Below are positions 39,808-52,079 of a DNA stretch of 64,000 nucleotides, piece after piece. The stretch comes from Eucalyptus grandis (Eukaryota; Streptophyta; Magnoliopsida; Myrtales; Myrtaceae). The DNA is taken from assembly GCF_016545825.1 (NCBI RefSeq), contig NC_052613.1, positions 2,542,001 to 2,606,000 on the forward strand, given 5' to 3'. Position 1 is the stretch's first letter; each line of letters starts with the position of its first letter. The translations under genes and the position numbers were made by a program. A model generated the notes under the pieces. The model was not told the origin of the DNA. It did not search any database and saw only the letters and a list, made by a program, of their open reading frames with translations.

Positions 39808-42770
39808 CTGCCGAAAAGGAGAGACAAGCTTTGGTGGATGCACTTAGAGCTAGTGAAGCTGAATGCGATGCTATTGATGCGAAGATGCAGGAGGTTTTGA
39901 ATGCACAGATTGCTGCTGAGGATGAGTGTGTTTCTCTGTTGGAGAATTCTCTAAGGTCAGTGACAACATCTTTTCTTTTTTTGGCTACACTAATGCTTGA
40001 TCCTAGAATGAATTAAGATAGAGTGAGCTCTATAGTAAGAACTTCGCACCACAGGGCAACACAATCATTGGCTGGAGCAGATTGATACACGTTTCTGGTT
40101 TTCTCTCTGTCTTTATAAACTTGCGTGTGTAATGGTACAAGCCTTCCTGACTGGATGTTCTTTATATTCATGCTTGTGCTTAGCTGCCCCTGTTGAGTGA
40201 AGGAAGTCGTTTGTCAATTTTCATCTTTCAATTGGCAGTCGGGTTCTCAAGGTGAACATGGAAAGACTAGTTTTGTCAAAGTGCTTCAAGGAAAATGAAT
40301 GGAAAACAAGAATGTCTCTTGACCATTGTTGGGTTATGGTAGATTATAGGCATGGTAGTGGGTGCACTGCATGTGTGGTGTCATTGGTGTGCCCTTGCGC
40401 ACAATTGTAGCCCTAGTTTTTATTTTGAGATAGCCATGGTTTTAATTGACTTGATGTAAGGTAAACTAAAAGCTTTCAGCAAGTCATATTGATCCCATGG
40501 TAGTCTCTGTTTTGCCAATCCAAGTAGACTTTTGGATAGTGACTGTTTTAAGGATAGCCGTGCTATCTCTCTCTGAACTTTTTCATTAACTGTTTCATCT
40601 GTCCCTACAAAACATGAGGTTGGATCATGCGTACCACGAAAAACTTTCTCGTAAGCTATCGATTTCATGTGGTAGCCAAATTTAGTTTGAAGCAGAATGA
40701 CTGACATTTTTACCTCTTATCCTGCAGGATGCAACTGCTAGTGCTGACCTGATAGAGAAGAAGGCAAACTTACTGCGTGCTGAGGAAATGGACAAATGGC
40801 TTTCATCAAGTGAAGATTTGGAGGTGAGGAAGATGGAACTTGAAATCGAGTCATATCTGATAAGTGAAGCTCGTAAAGGAGTGAATGTTTCCATCGAGCA
40901 TTCAATTGATGATGACAGTAGAGAGAAAGAAAAACTTCTTAAGAAGAAGGATGTGTTGTTGGATGTGAATTGGAGAAGCTGCTTAATTTAGTGAGAGAGA
41001 AGGAGAAGCAAATTGCTGAGAATGATGCTTCCACTGAAGCAGTAGAGAAGCGCATTGCTGGCGTGGTCTCTGGATTTCAGGACATGCAATCAGATATTGG
41101 TGCTAAATATGATAGAATGAAATCAAAGCTCTCTCAGGTTGATGCCGAAAGTGAAGCTTTATCTATAAAAAAGAAAGATATTGATGACGTACTCTCTCAG
41201 GAAGATAATAAAGGAGCAAAGATTAGGGAACTTGGGAAGATTGCTGCAGATGAAGCAAAAGCATACAATGAAGCAGCAGGATTGAGAAAGGTTTAATGCT
41301 CTGCATTTTGGAGTACAGAGAAAGTAAACTGGGGCTGATGAAGACTGAGGAGAAATTTTCTGAAGATGTCATGAGGCTCCAACAAGAAGCTTCCTCTGCA
41401 AGAGCTTCTTTACAGGTTATTTTACTTTTTAGCTATCTTACTCTTTACATGCAAACGACATATACCTAAAAGGTGGTTAAGCTTCACATGCTTAATCTAC
41501 TATAATTCTGGCCTATGGAGTCTACATGTTGCAACATTTTGGAGAATTTACTTCCAGTCTTCTGAATCAGTAATGCTTGAGGTTCATGTTTGATTATCCA
41601 ACCTAGGATGAGTGTTGGTTCATGGTTAAGATATACTTGCTGAAGGAATATTCTAAAGACACAGGCAGTGAGTGACTCCTACTTTCTTTCAAAAGTTTGT
41701 TTATGCGACGTATTTGTTTTTTTTTTGGTGAAAATAAGAGATGCGACGTATTTGTTAGGGAAGCCTTAATCTTAAAAGTTTAGGCAACTAGGGATATGTA
41801 GACAATGTATGTTGAGATCTACTGTTTCCCCTCACAGAAAAGCTATAGCTTGCGAGTGAGACAGTGGATGTAATCATGAAATCAAACTATTGTAGAGCTG
41901 GAGTACTGTAACAGGAGAAATAGGAAACAATAAGCAAAAAGAGGGAGCAACAGGAGAGTATAAGCAAAAGCAGAATTTGATCAGATTTCAAATCTTGCAG
42001 TGAACTCCAATGTTGTGTCAGGAGACCTTTATCTGAATTTTTTGTCCAGTCTAGTGGTCAGGGTATTGTGTTAAGCATGTTCTTTAGCTATAGCTTCAGG
42101 ACGAAAATTCAAAAACTGAATACTCGAAATTTATTTGGCTCTTCAACGCATCATTTGATTAGATTCTTGTCTTTTGATCATAGGAACTGTCTTCAAATAA
42201 GTCCAGCCTCCAACAGGAGATAGCTTCATTTGAGCAGAGGATACTTTATGTGGACAAGAGACTTCCAGAACTAGAGACTGAGAAAAGGTTGCTGCTGCTG
42301 CAAGAAATTTCAAAGAAGCTACACGAATAGCTGCTGAAGCAAAGTCGTTGAGCAATGAGAAGGAAGGAACACAAATCAAGCTTGAAAGAGCCACTATGGA
42401 GCTTGGAAAGCTTGAAGAAGAAATTAAAGAAACTGTTGATAAATTGCAGGAGGCTGAGGAGCAGATCTTATTAAGGGAGAGGGATTTGGCAGTGGCTAGA
42501 CTCCAGAGGTTACTCATAACTGCCAGTGCTGCCAATGCTGAAAGAGCTGCTGCTGTGGAATTGGGTGACCATGAAGAAGCAGACATTTTACTTGCTGAGG
42601 CCAAAGCTGCAGAATATGAAGCCCAAAAGCTCCAAGCGGTATATGATTTGAAGGAGGAAGATTTTGGCAATCAACCAAAACATTTAATCCCTATGGAACT
42701 TGTTTATGATCTCAGCGGGAAACAATTAGCAGAATTAGCTGCATCTGTTCATCTCAACCCAGCATCATGA
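39289..42770 (+). pseudogene. Coiled-coil protein with UVR-like motifs (captured, frame-broken)
   Basis: Exon-like pieces: up to 39955 (ending ECVSLLENSLR), 40728-41415 and 42184-42770. The protein is Glu/Lys-rich coiled coil. Its C-terminal part has ARNFKEATRIAAEAKSL and ELGDHEEADILLAEAKAAE, which look like UVR-type helical hairpins, then a C-terminus with KHLIPMELVYDLSGKQLAEL. It looks like a conserved plant family, but the name cannot be given safely. Four positions need one extra base to stay in frame: the exon 1 donor at 39955, about 40965, about 41293 and about 42285. All look like single-base losses, mostly in G or A runs. The first exon lies partly in the terminal repeat, and its true start is uncertain. 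It is probably a decayed captured gene, though assembly errors are an alternative. Confidence 0.65.
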
Positions 42771-43390
42771 TGACAAAGTGGATTTTGAGATGACTGACCT
42801 TTTTGGCAGGACAGGCTTCTGAAACTCTGGTCACATGTATTCAAGGGGATTAGCCTGGAAGTTTCATCTCACCTTTGGCTAGACGCTTTCAAACCTCAGT
42901 GCCTAGAAATGACAGTTGTGGCATTCTTTGGTCTTTGGCCAGTAGCAAGTTTGGTATGGGTTTTGAAGATCTCGGCGATTTCATTTTATGGTACTGGATG
43001 TGAGAATTCAGCTTCTCCAAGGCAATGGGAGGAGTAATTTTTTTGTAAATCTGTTGAGTGAAAGATTAATACACGTCTCTTCTCATACAGAATAATGTCC
43101 AGCCCAATACAAAAAAGGGGTTGGGGATGGTGTGGAAAATAGCCAGAATTTTCTTTAGATTCTCTTTTGTGACTTTTTTTTTTGGGCTCCTCTCCTGCTT
43201 TTCTTACTGTTGCTGAAGAGTTGGAACATTTTGGTCACCTGCGTCTCATCATCGTTCTGGCCCGTCTCACCAGATGCCAAGATGAATCTCCAAGTTGATG
43301 CTGCATTGACGCTCAAATCGTGTAAAACTTTCTGTCTACAGATGATTTGCATTAAAACTTCCTGCATCCAACTGTTACAGAGACTCTTTT

Positions 43391-43880
43391 GTTCCTGAGG
43401 AGAATCTGAAAAATGGCAATGGTTTGCAATGCACTTGGAGCAATAAGATGTTAAGTCAGGTCACTTAAATATGTAACAACCAATCAAAACCGTCGCAACA
43501 CCTACTGTGGCAAAAGAAAATTGAACTTCTTCCCTCTGATCTTTCAACGAACTTTTACAGCTCTTCTGTTCTTGAGGAGAATCTAAAAAATGGCATGGTT
43601 CGCAATGCACTCGTAGTAAATTAGTAATAAGATGTACAGTCTTGTCTCTTACATATGTAAGCAATCAAAAACGTTTCTGTGGCCAAAGAAAATTGAAAAT
43701 TTTCCCTTTGATCTTTCAACCGACTTTTGCAGCTCTATTGTTCTTGAGGAGAATCTAAAAATGGCATGGTTTGCAATGCACTCGTAGTAATAAGTACAGT
43801 CAGGTCTCTTGAATATCTAAGCAATCAAAACCGTTTCTGTGGCCAAAGAAAATTGAACTTTTCCCTTTGATCTTCCAACA
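43391..43880. repeat. Three tandem units of about 170-177 bp
   Basis: Units start at 43391, 43568 and 43740 with GTTC(C/T)TGAGGAGAATCT. They share internal motifs such as GGCCAAAGAAAATTGAA. They lie between the two larger captured genes, downstream of the coiled-coil gene, and show no coding potential. Confidence 0.85.
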
Positions 43881-44346
43881 GCAAAACGCCATGCATGGCC
43901 ACATTAAGCAGCATCAACTGAGGGACGATGCCCCGTATATAATACATGCTCACAATTTCGGCTGAGTTACACTTACACAGGGGAGAGAGAGGGAGGGCGA
44001 GAGAGAGATTATGAGATGATAATACACATTATACTGTGGTTCACGCCACCTCCTCATCCTAGAAAAGAAAAAATTATGAACCAAATAAAGAATCAAGAAG
44101 CAGTGTCACAGTCCTTTCCGACAATCTCCCAGCTGTTGCAAAAGAGCAGCAAAGTCGGTTTTTGTAGCACTTCAGAGTGTTGCGGTCAAATGGAGAGGCG
44201 GAGTTGCGGAAACAGTGACGTCCAAACATGCCCTTTATTTGCATTGCAGACGGCACCACACCAAATGTATTCTTTCTGTATCCTTACGATAAATAACCCA
44301 TAAACAAATCCTACTGACCAAATGTTCCAGGAATCAGACACTCTTG

Positions 44347-47300
44347 CTAATTACAGTCCAACCCGCATTCTTCCAAAAGTGGTCCGTCCGACTTGGCCAA
44401 GAATGGATCGACACGTACCCACAGAAGGGAGAAGATGGAAGCGAGCAAGATTGACCACACAATGATGATTGTAGGAGTCCTGTTCTGCCGTCCGAGCAAA
44501 CCCTTTAGGAAAGGATACAAGTGGACAATCACCCAGAAGGCAAAGAATAGCTTTCCGAAGAGAGGACCCCAGGACTCGTAACCGTTGTTTATTGCGTTTG
44601 ATACGCCAGCTACAACACCAATCAGGTTTATTATAAGCAATGTGGTTGGCGGAATGAGCAAGGTGGTCCATTTGAACGCATAGAGTTGAGAGAACTCCTC
44701 GTCATCCCCACCCTTTGATGTCACAGTGAAGTTCGTGTCAACACCAGCCAGAACCTTCAAAAGCCCCTGAAAAACTGCAAAGAGATGTGCTGAAACTCCT
44801 CCGATGACCCAGAACTGTTCGTTCCTCCACCATTCTTCTATTCCAACCCCACTCCATCGCATTTCCAGGATACTTGTCGCGAAAATGCAAATGAAAAGTG
44901 ACAGAAACCACAGACTAGCCACATTGCTCAGCTGCAACGGGGACAAGAAACAAAGACAATATAAGATCTTTTGCCTGGAATATCATCAATTGTACGATAT
45001 AAAAGCAATAGTTGAAAAAAAAAAGAAAAAAAGAAAAAGAAAATCTAATAGCCTACCTCTGGCGTGATGAATTTCCCAGTAAGCAAGCAGCACACAGCAG
45101 GCAAAGTACAGTATGCCAACAGAGGGATTGATGTCCAGGGGTATACTGTGGCATTTATGTAAGATAATCGCTCTAACCATTTCAAACCGCCTCCATAACC
45201 ATACCAAAGGGGACAATGCCTGCTTAAGAAGATCTCAATGGAACCAAGAGCCCAACGAAGGACCTGGTGGAGACGATCGGAAAGATTAATGGGAGCAGAT
45301 CCTTTCAAAGCGGGTCTTGCAGGGATGCAGTAGATGGAACGCCATCCATGGCAATGCATTTTAAAGCTCGTCAATATATCTTCTGTAACTGAACCATATA
45401 TCCATCCAACCTGTATATGATGAAAGTTCAGCCAACTCTGAGAGAAACAATAATTGTTTCGGGGAATCGCATGAAGAGAGCATTTACACTACACTTACCT
45501 CTTTTCCCCACTCAGTCTTATCTTCGTAGCCGCAGCTGATGACATGGATAGCTTCTTTTAGCAAAGATGCAGGGCTCGTGCCTTTCAGTGTTCCTCCATC
45601 CTCTAGCATTGTCGATGCGACGAAGACTGATGATTGCCCAAACTTCTTTTCAAGCTTATGCTGAGGCGTGGGATTTTCAGTTTCAATTCCTGCATAAGAA
45701 AACATGAATGTATTGATGACTAAGTAAAAGAACTAGCCTTAAACATGACATAGGAAGCAAAATTGGTTAAGTCCAAATTGGAACAGATGTTAACTGGGAA
45801 GCAACCCAATAGAAAACAAGCTTTTGGAAGAATAAAAAGATTTCACCGATTGATGCCAAAATTGAGAGGCACATTCAATGATAGAAAAGGTAAACCAACA
45901 CTAGACAATTAAGTGGGACTTCATGCAAAAGCAGAATCTCACCTTCAATGCCCTCTTCGATACCTTCCAAAGGTGGTGGAGTACCTGCATCTTTTTTTTT
46001 TTTTTTTTTAAAAATCTCTTCTTCAGTTCGGTCTTAGGCTTGGTATTCTTCTTCTTCTTCTTCGTCCCAGAGCAACAGCACCCACAACAGCACCACTTTG
46101 GCAAGCAGTTGCAAGTTCTGGTCGGTGGCTTCTTTGCTTTTGGAGCATCATAACCATAGAGTGCCAGCCTTCTGAATACACAACCAGTCCCAACGTAAAT
46201 AGGACCTTGAATACCATCCAGACCTTTCATGTTAATCTGAAAGAGAGAAATTTCTCCGTCAGATCTTCTTGCACAGAATTAATGATACGGTATGTGCAAT
46301 GGACATGAGGCAATTCAATGGTTGATAATTGCATGCTTACATCGAAAAACACGGTGTTCCGATTGGCATATCGATCGTGCCTATCTATACTGTCGAATCT
46401 TTGAGGGAACTGGACGTAGCACACTCTTTTTCCAATAAGTGGGTCCATCATGAAGCACATTGCCTCCCTAATAGCCTTACTATTATTGAAGTAGTGATCA
46501 CAATCCAGATTCAAAAGATAAGGCGCATTTGTAAGCACAGCAGAGACCCTGACCGGTTAGACAAACAAAAGTTCACAGAGAGGTCAATGGAGAGAGCAAA
46601 AAAGGGGTTTACCAACTAAGGTGGATTCTTATGACACTTACCAAAGCATTCATGGCTCCTGCCTTCTTGTGGTGATTATAGCCAGGCCTCTTCTCTCTGG
46701 AAACATAGACAAGGCGAGGTAATTCATTCCCGTCAGAGTCATGTCCTCCACTTTGGCCAAGAAAAACCTATTAAAGATAGCAGAAATAAGCAGTTAATCT
46801 CATCTCACATCAACAAAGAGTTCTAAAACTGAAAATGACAACTTTGCATACCTGAATCATGCCAGGATGATCACGGACGTTATTTCCAGGCCATGGTGTT
46901 CCATCCTGCATCGTCCACCCTTCTTCAGGAACCTTCTGGGCTTTGGCCACCAAAGCATTTATACGAACCTTAAACTCCTCATACTCTCTCTGCAAACACA
47001 GCAAGAACAGAATTAAGACTTTGACTATCATCTGCAAAGAGCAATTGATAAATTAAATTTGGCACTCCTACTACCTTCATTGCTCTTCGCTCCTTCACAA
47101 AAGATGCCTCAACCTTATCTTTGAGATAATCTATCTTCTGAGCAAAATAAAACTCAGGTGCCCGTGGCTCAATGTTGAATTTCTTACAGAAAGGGACCCA
47201 TTTTCTTGCAAATTCCGATGTTTCTGAGAGTGCTTCAAATGTCAGCATAGCAGCACCATCATCAGAAACATAACAGGACACCTTATCAACAGGGTAGTCC

Positions 47301-48143
47301 ACAGCGAGAATCGATAAGACAGTATTTGCCATCACCAGGGGGTTCCTTCAGCGGGTCGACAGTACTCACAAATATATCTACTGGAGCAAGTTGAGAAGGT
47401 TGGCCTTCCTTCTCATACCTAAAGAACAATGCCAAATTCATAATTTTACAAATCCACATAAAGATCAGGCAAATAGCATGAAATGGAAGGCAAAATCTAT
47501 TACCTCAGGGACAGTCTGTCGAGGTATGTCTCCCGATCAATAGGGAGCCATTTCGGGAATTGATCCAGAATCCACGAGAGACCAAACCAGATCTCACAGA
47601 TAACAGATATGAGCCACAATGCGTATGCATCATTCACAGGATGCATTACTCTGTAATGGAAAAAGAATCCAAGCACTACAAGCCGGATGACAATGATCAT
47701 TATGTAGGGATTGATTTGGCTGGAGGATATAGGCAACTTTCTTGACAGCGGCTGTCTCGCCTCATCCATTCTGATTAACATTGCAGATGAAAAAGTCACG
47801 GCATTAGGGACCCCTGATTCCCAATCTCAACATATTCGGAAACTATGCAAGAACTAAACCATACATAATTGACTTCTCAAACAGGAATTGGCATATAATC
47901 TTCATGAGAAAAGAGAAGACTGGTTTAGCAATGCCACTCATCAAATTTGACAAGAGAACAGAACTTACAGTGGTAGATCTGGGTTGTCCCCATCATCGTC
48001 CCATTCCTTGCCACCTTTCTCGTTCTTCATCGTCTGTAGTTTCTCTTGCCTTTGTTTCCAACTCTCCATCCTCTCTTTCCAAGCAACGCTTCCATATCCA
48101 TAAGCAGCCAAGTCCTTTGAAGGATCCATGGATCGAGGTTGCA
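44347..48143 (-). pseudogene. Cellulose synthase catalytic subunit, CesA6 clade (captured, N-terminus missing)
   Basis: Ten exons: 48143-47969, 47770-47504, 47418-47075, 46989-46852, 46767-46642, 46553-46341, 46236-45943, 45689-45499, 45410-45057 and 44931-44347. They run from MDPSKDLAAYGYGSVAWKER to a C-terminus ending EECGLDCN. All glycosyltransferase-2 signatures are there: DDG, DCD, TED and QVLRW. So are the class-specific Cys/Lys-rich region and both membrane-span clusters. The DPSKDLAAYGYGS start, the PTRTCNC region and the ending point to the CesA6/CesA2 clade of primary-wall subunits. The N-terminal RING-type zinc finger and start exons are absent. Lesions: two bases lost after PLKEP (about 47340), the acceptor before VRVSAVL reads CG (46554-46555), and an 18-A run in the class-specific region shifts the frame. 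TEDILTG reads TEDILTS, and one Cys codon is duplicated before LLTGKF. Confidence 0.9.
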
Positions 48144-48889
48144 CTACAGAAAGGAGTTCACAGAACAACCATCTGTTATACTTGCAATTCTAACTGCAGC
48201 AGATCAATGAATCATTTCTTAGCCAGGGAACATAACATCATCACCTTTAATGTTAGGGCAGTCCATGAGTGGTCTCCTCTTGCAAGTGCTTCATTCAACT
48301 TGTCATAGTTTTCCTACAGGATGACAAGTGGATTCACCCATTCAAATCATTGATAGAGTCAGCATACAAACTAGCAAATATGCAAGGCAGAGTGGCACAA
48401 TACAATGACATATGATTTGAAAAAAAGTTCCTGTTAATTATGAGTTCACATCATATCTAGGACATTGTTGTTATAGGTGATGCAGGCAAATAAGTGGTAA
48501 CAATCATTCAGTCGAGCCAGATGATCAGGATATGACTTAAAGCCAAATGCTCTGTCATTAAGATTCAAGACATCAACAGGATATCAAGCAAATTATGTAA
48601 GTTGATGTAAAATTCAGGGACAAAGCAGAGGACAATAACAAGCAGATATTTAACTGATACAGCCATTCATGTTCGACAAGTAATTTATGGGTGTCCCTTG
48701 CACTGCAGGGTCTGGGAGGTAGTTGATGCACAAGCAACGAAGACAGCACTCAGAAATTCTAATGCAGTTTGATTCGGATTGCTAGAAAATCATTCAAATC
48801 AAAACTCTACAGGACTTTACAATCTCGCAATTATCTATCTCCACGTAAGAAGCCTCATCCACATAAAATAGCAGCCGAGGAGGCAAAAC
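48144..48889. other. Spacer between the CesA and filament-protein fragments
   Basis: No CesA N-terminal exon could be found. An exon-like piece on the minus strand (about 48316-48248) reads ENYDKLNEALARGDHSWTAL between AG- and GT-like borders, but its family is not recognised. The rest appears to be intron-like AT-rich DNA. Confidence 0.4.
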
Positions 48890-49428
48890 CTCATCTGCTG
48901 TAAGACTTAAGATCATTTGTCACACTTGCTTTCCGAGACATGGCTCTGAGTCTACGGCATTTGGCTTCCAGCCTAGCTACCTCTTTATGCTCTCCAAATG
49001 CTGTTTGCTGGCTGTTTCTGCTGCTTGGGTGCTCAAATTACGCTCAATAATCCTAAGTTCTAGCTCCTCCAACATAGAAAGGACTTTGGCTTTGAGGGCC
49101 ACATTCTCTTTTTCAGCAGCATCAAGCTTAGGGGCGGGATCAGAACATATAACTGAAGAAGCTTCACTCTTGGCTGCTTGAAGCTAGCATGGACATTGCA
49201 AAACTTAGTCTCAAGCTCGGCCTTTGTTGATTCCCACTCACGAGTTTTCTTGACCACAGCTTCTTGGATCTTCTGCTCTTGCTCATCCTCACCTGTCGAG
49301 CTGCCTCACACATTCCTTAAGTGCTCCATCAAGATGACTGATTCGATCTTCTAGTGTCTAGTTCCTTTGTGTTGCAGCCTCCAGTTGTTTCTTTAGCACC
49401 AAGACTTCATTTTCAGCCTTCTCCCATC
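48890..49428 (-). pseudogene. Filament-like plant protein (FPP) fragment
   Basis: After an acceptor-like TAG at 49429-49431, the minus strand reads WEKAENEVLVLKKQLEAATQ, then [84 protein letters not shown] and RLEAKCRRLRAMSRKAS. This is the coiled-coil signature of the FPP family, associated with microtubules and the nuclear envelope. It is broken by a TAG after AATQRN, by frame changes after CVRQL, after ELETK and after LESIK, and it lacks both ends. The intron border shows that genomic DNA rather than an mRNA copy was captured. Confidence 0.75.
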
Positions 49429-49833
49429 CTACCATTGAATATCAAAAGGAAAAAAATTTACAACGAAGTACATAGGCACAAAAATGCAAATCCGAATGCA
49501 ATGTCAAATAGATTTAACGCAGGAACGGTTGAAGTAGATGTCATCCTCAAATCTGAAACTCCATGTGATTTCACTCTTGCTCGATTGAAAGCTTCCAATC
49601 TTGTTACCCGGACATTAGTGCTTAATTTTGGTGCAATTTGTGTAGTATATCGATATTTCCTCCCTCCTACATTCTCGATATCTTGTTACTATCCTCATTA
49701 ATTTGCTACAGCTTTGGATATTAAATGCAGACATCGAGAAACTAAATCATTATGCTATGGTTACGGATGATGCTACAGTACTGTGAGAATACTATGGACT
49801 ACTTTTCGTCCAAGATGAGAATTTCCCCATCAT

Positions 49834-50834
49834 CAGCAAAAGGAAATAACTGAATAAGTAATGTTGGGTCGGCATCACCATTTTCTGCGATGCATGGACT
49901 TGGCGAAGGGGCATCGGCGTTGGCGTCGGCATCGGGCGCATAGGCGGAGGCCGAGGCGTCGCGTCGGGCGACGGACTCCGACGCCGACGGAGGCAACCGG
50001 CGAAGGGGCGTCGGCGTCGAGTCGGGTTCAGGGGAGGAGGCGGCGTCGGCGTCGGCGTCGGAGTCGGAGTCGGAGTCGAGGGCGACGGAGTCAACCGGCA
50101 GAGGTGGAGGGCCGTCGGCGTCGCGTTTCGCTGGAAGAGAGTCACGACTTCGCAGGGGGAGAGAGAGAGCAGAGCGGGCGTCACGAGAGGGAGGCGGAGG
50201 AGCGTCGAACACGACGAGGCAGCTCAAGACCAGCTTCTCCAGCAACCTCGCCTCCGAGCCTTCCGTGTGTGCGGGTCTCGCTTGGCGGGCGACGTCGCCG
50301 ACGTTGAGGGAGCTCGAAGAGGCTTGCTTCTCCTCCGCGTGCTGCATCTGCGATCCGGGAACGCCGGAACGAATGACGGAGCAGCAACGAACCCGAAGAG
50401 AGAAGCGAGTGAGCACCGAGTAGCGGCGGCCGTAATGTGGTTCGTCGGTGATGGCGGGAGAACGGCCGCTTGATGCACGGCGGAGCAACAACGAGCGCGG
50501 AGAGAGGATTTCAGATTCAAAAATTCGAAAGGAAAGAAATGGAGAGGGAAAGAGGAACGAACGGCCATTTTCTTTCTCAAACGAAGGAAAGAAAAGTTTC
50601 CGCAATAAATGCTCTGACAGGAGAGAGAGCGTGCAGGTCAGCAGGGAGAGGACGTCCTTTCTTTTGCCAGCCGAGCTGAGCCACCAGTCGAGACGAGAGT
50701 TAGAGGAGAGAGGAAGAAGCGCTGAGTCGAGGAGTAGACGCCTGACTTTATGGGTCCCACGAGGACACGTGTCGCGCTCCCACCGCCTTCTTGTTTGCCA
50801 CGCTGGCTACATAAGACGTACCCAATATTTTCTC
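49834..50834 (-). repeat. Right terminal inverted repeat of the Pack-MULE
   Basis: The complement of 38799-39807 over about 1001 bases. In the first 300 bases from the outer end, only a few substitutions and short indels were noted by eye. It ends inside the exon of the coiled-coil gene. The rest of that exon is present only on the left side. Confidence 0.9.
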
Positions 50835-52079
50835 CAGACCCCCCCATGGTGATGTGATGCCTGGTCCCAGGAACTGCATGATGACATGTTTAATGACATC
50901 TCTCTCTCCACTCTCTCTGACATCTCTCCCCACTTCCCAACCCCAAACCCGCCCCCCACCCCCGAGAGAGAGAGAAAGAAGACTTTGGGTTGACGGAGGT
51001 TGGAGAAAATGGAGTAATGTCGGAGAGAGGAAGAGGGACAGAGATCTGCAACGACCGACCAAGACGAGGGTGGGCGTCGGATGTCGCTGTTTTGTTGTTT
51101 AGCGATCTTTCTGTCGCATTGCGTTCAGCGAGGGTGCCATGAGTATCGTGGTTGGGTCGGTAGATAGAGGTCAGTGGCATGGGAAGATCTTTTTTTTTTT
51201 TTTTGCAAGATTTTATTTCACGAATTTTGGATTTTACCAAGTTGTAATATACGCACCAAAAGAAAAAGTTAACAAACTTCCAATTCAAACTGACAGTGAT
51301 GTAGCGCCAAAAGTGATTAATATTTCAAGGTAAAAGCAATAAAATTTACCAATAGACTCAAATGTTGAAAAAACTGGTAAAAATGCAATTAAAGTTGCAA
51401 CCACAAAAATATGGACATCAATATCAAGTAATTCTAATATCAAAGAGAAAATGAAGTACTATGGCACCACACTTAGGCTAAAATTGGTGGCGCTTGGATT
51501 TTGACATAATATAAATGGTTAGGTGATGGAGAAAAAAGAGTAACCAAAATCATCTTTCCGTAGGAAAAAGGCATAAATTTGAAATCTTGATGGTGAAACT
51601 CCAGAAGCCCAAAGGTAAACAAATCCAAAAGGAAAATGACAAGAAAAAAAAAATTAAAAAGGGGATTATCTTGAAAAGTGTCGATTTAACCATTTATTAA
51701 GAAACCAAATAATGAAAGTCTTTATTTTTAACCATGATTTTCCACATGTTGTGTATAATTATATAAGATTTTTATAATAATACGAATAAAACAAGGCACA
51801 CAAAACCTAGGGATGAGAAAAAGAGGTTTGCCTATTACTATCCCAAAAAAGTTGCAATTGAAGTCGTGACCACGGAAAATTGGACGTCTAGATCACGTAG
51901 TTCTTTTTAGGTTTAAATTTTTCACACTTGAAATTTTTTGCCATGAGATAAATGGTTAGGTGATAGAAGAAAAAGTAATCAAAAGCATTGTCCCATAGGA
52001 AAAACCGATGAATAAAAAATCTTGATGGCAAAAGCTCTAGAAATCCAAAGGTAAACAAATTCAAAAGGAAAATGACAGA

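Larger units (their letters stand above)
38799..50834. mobile_element. 12.0-kb Pack-MULE-like element with three captured gene segments
   Basis: The segment begins GAGAAAATATTGGG and ends with the complement of that sequence. CAGACCCCC directly abuts both ends (38790-38798 and 50835-50843), a 9-bp target duplication typical of Mutator elements. The terminal inverted repeats are about 1.0 kb each and nearly identical. The interior carries parts of three genes with introns on two strands: a coiled-coil/UVR-like gene, a CesA6-like gene and a filament-like plant protein fragment. No transposase, integrase or other mobility protein was seen. Outside the duplication, the CRK C upstream flank continues on both sides; its motif near 38685 recurs after 50845 as a local tandem duplication. 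Confidence 0.85.

Noticed and set aside
44347..48143. Calling the CesA locus a functional gene
   Set aside because: It lacks the zinc-finger exons and has a two-base loss, a missing acceptor AG and a frame-shifting A run.
38799..50834. Idea that the 12-kb segment is a simple genomic inverted duplication rather than a transposon
   Set aside because: The 9-bp direct duplication abutting exactly both ends of the inverted repeats is not expected from a simple inversion-duplication.
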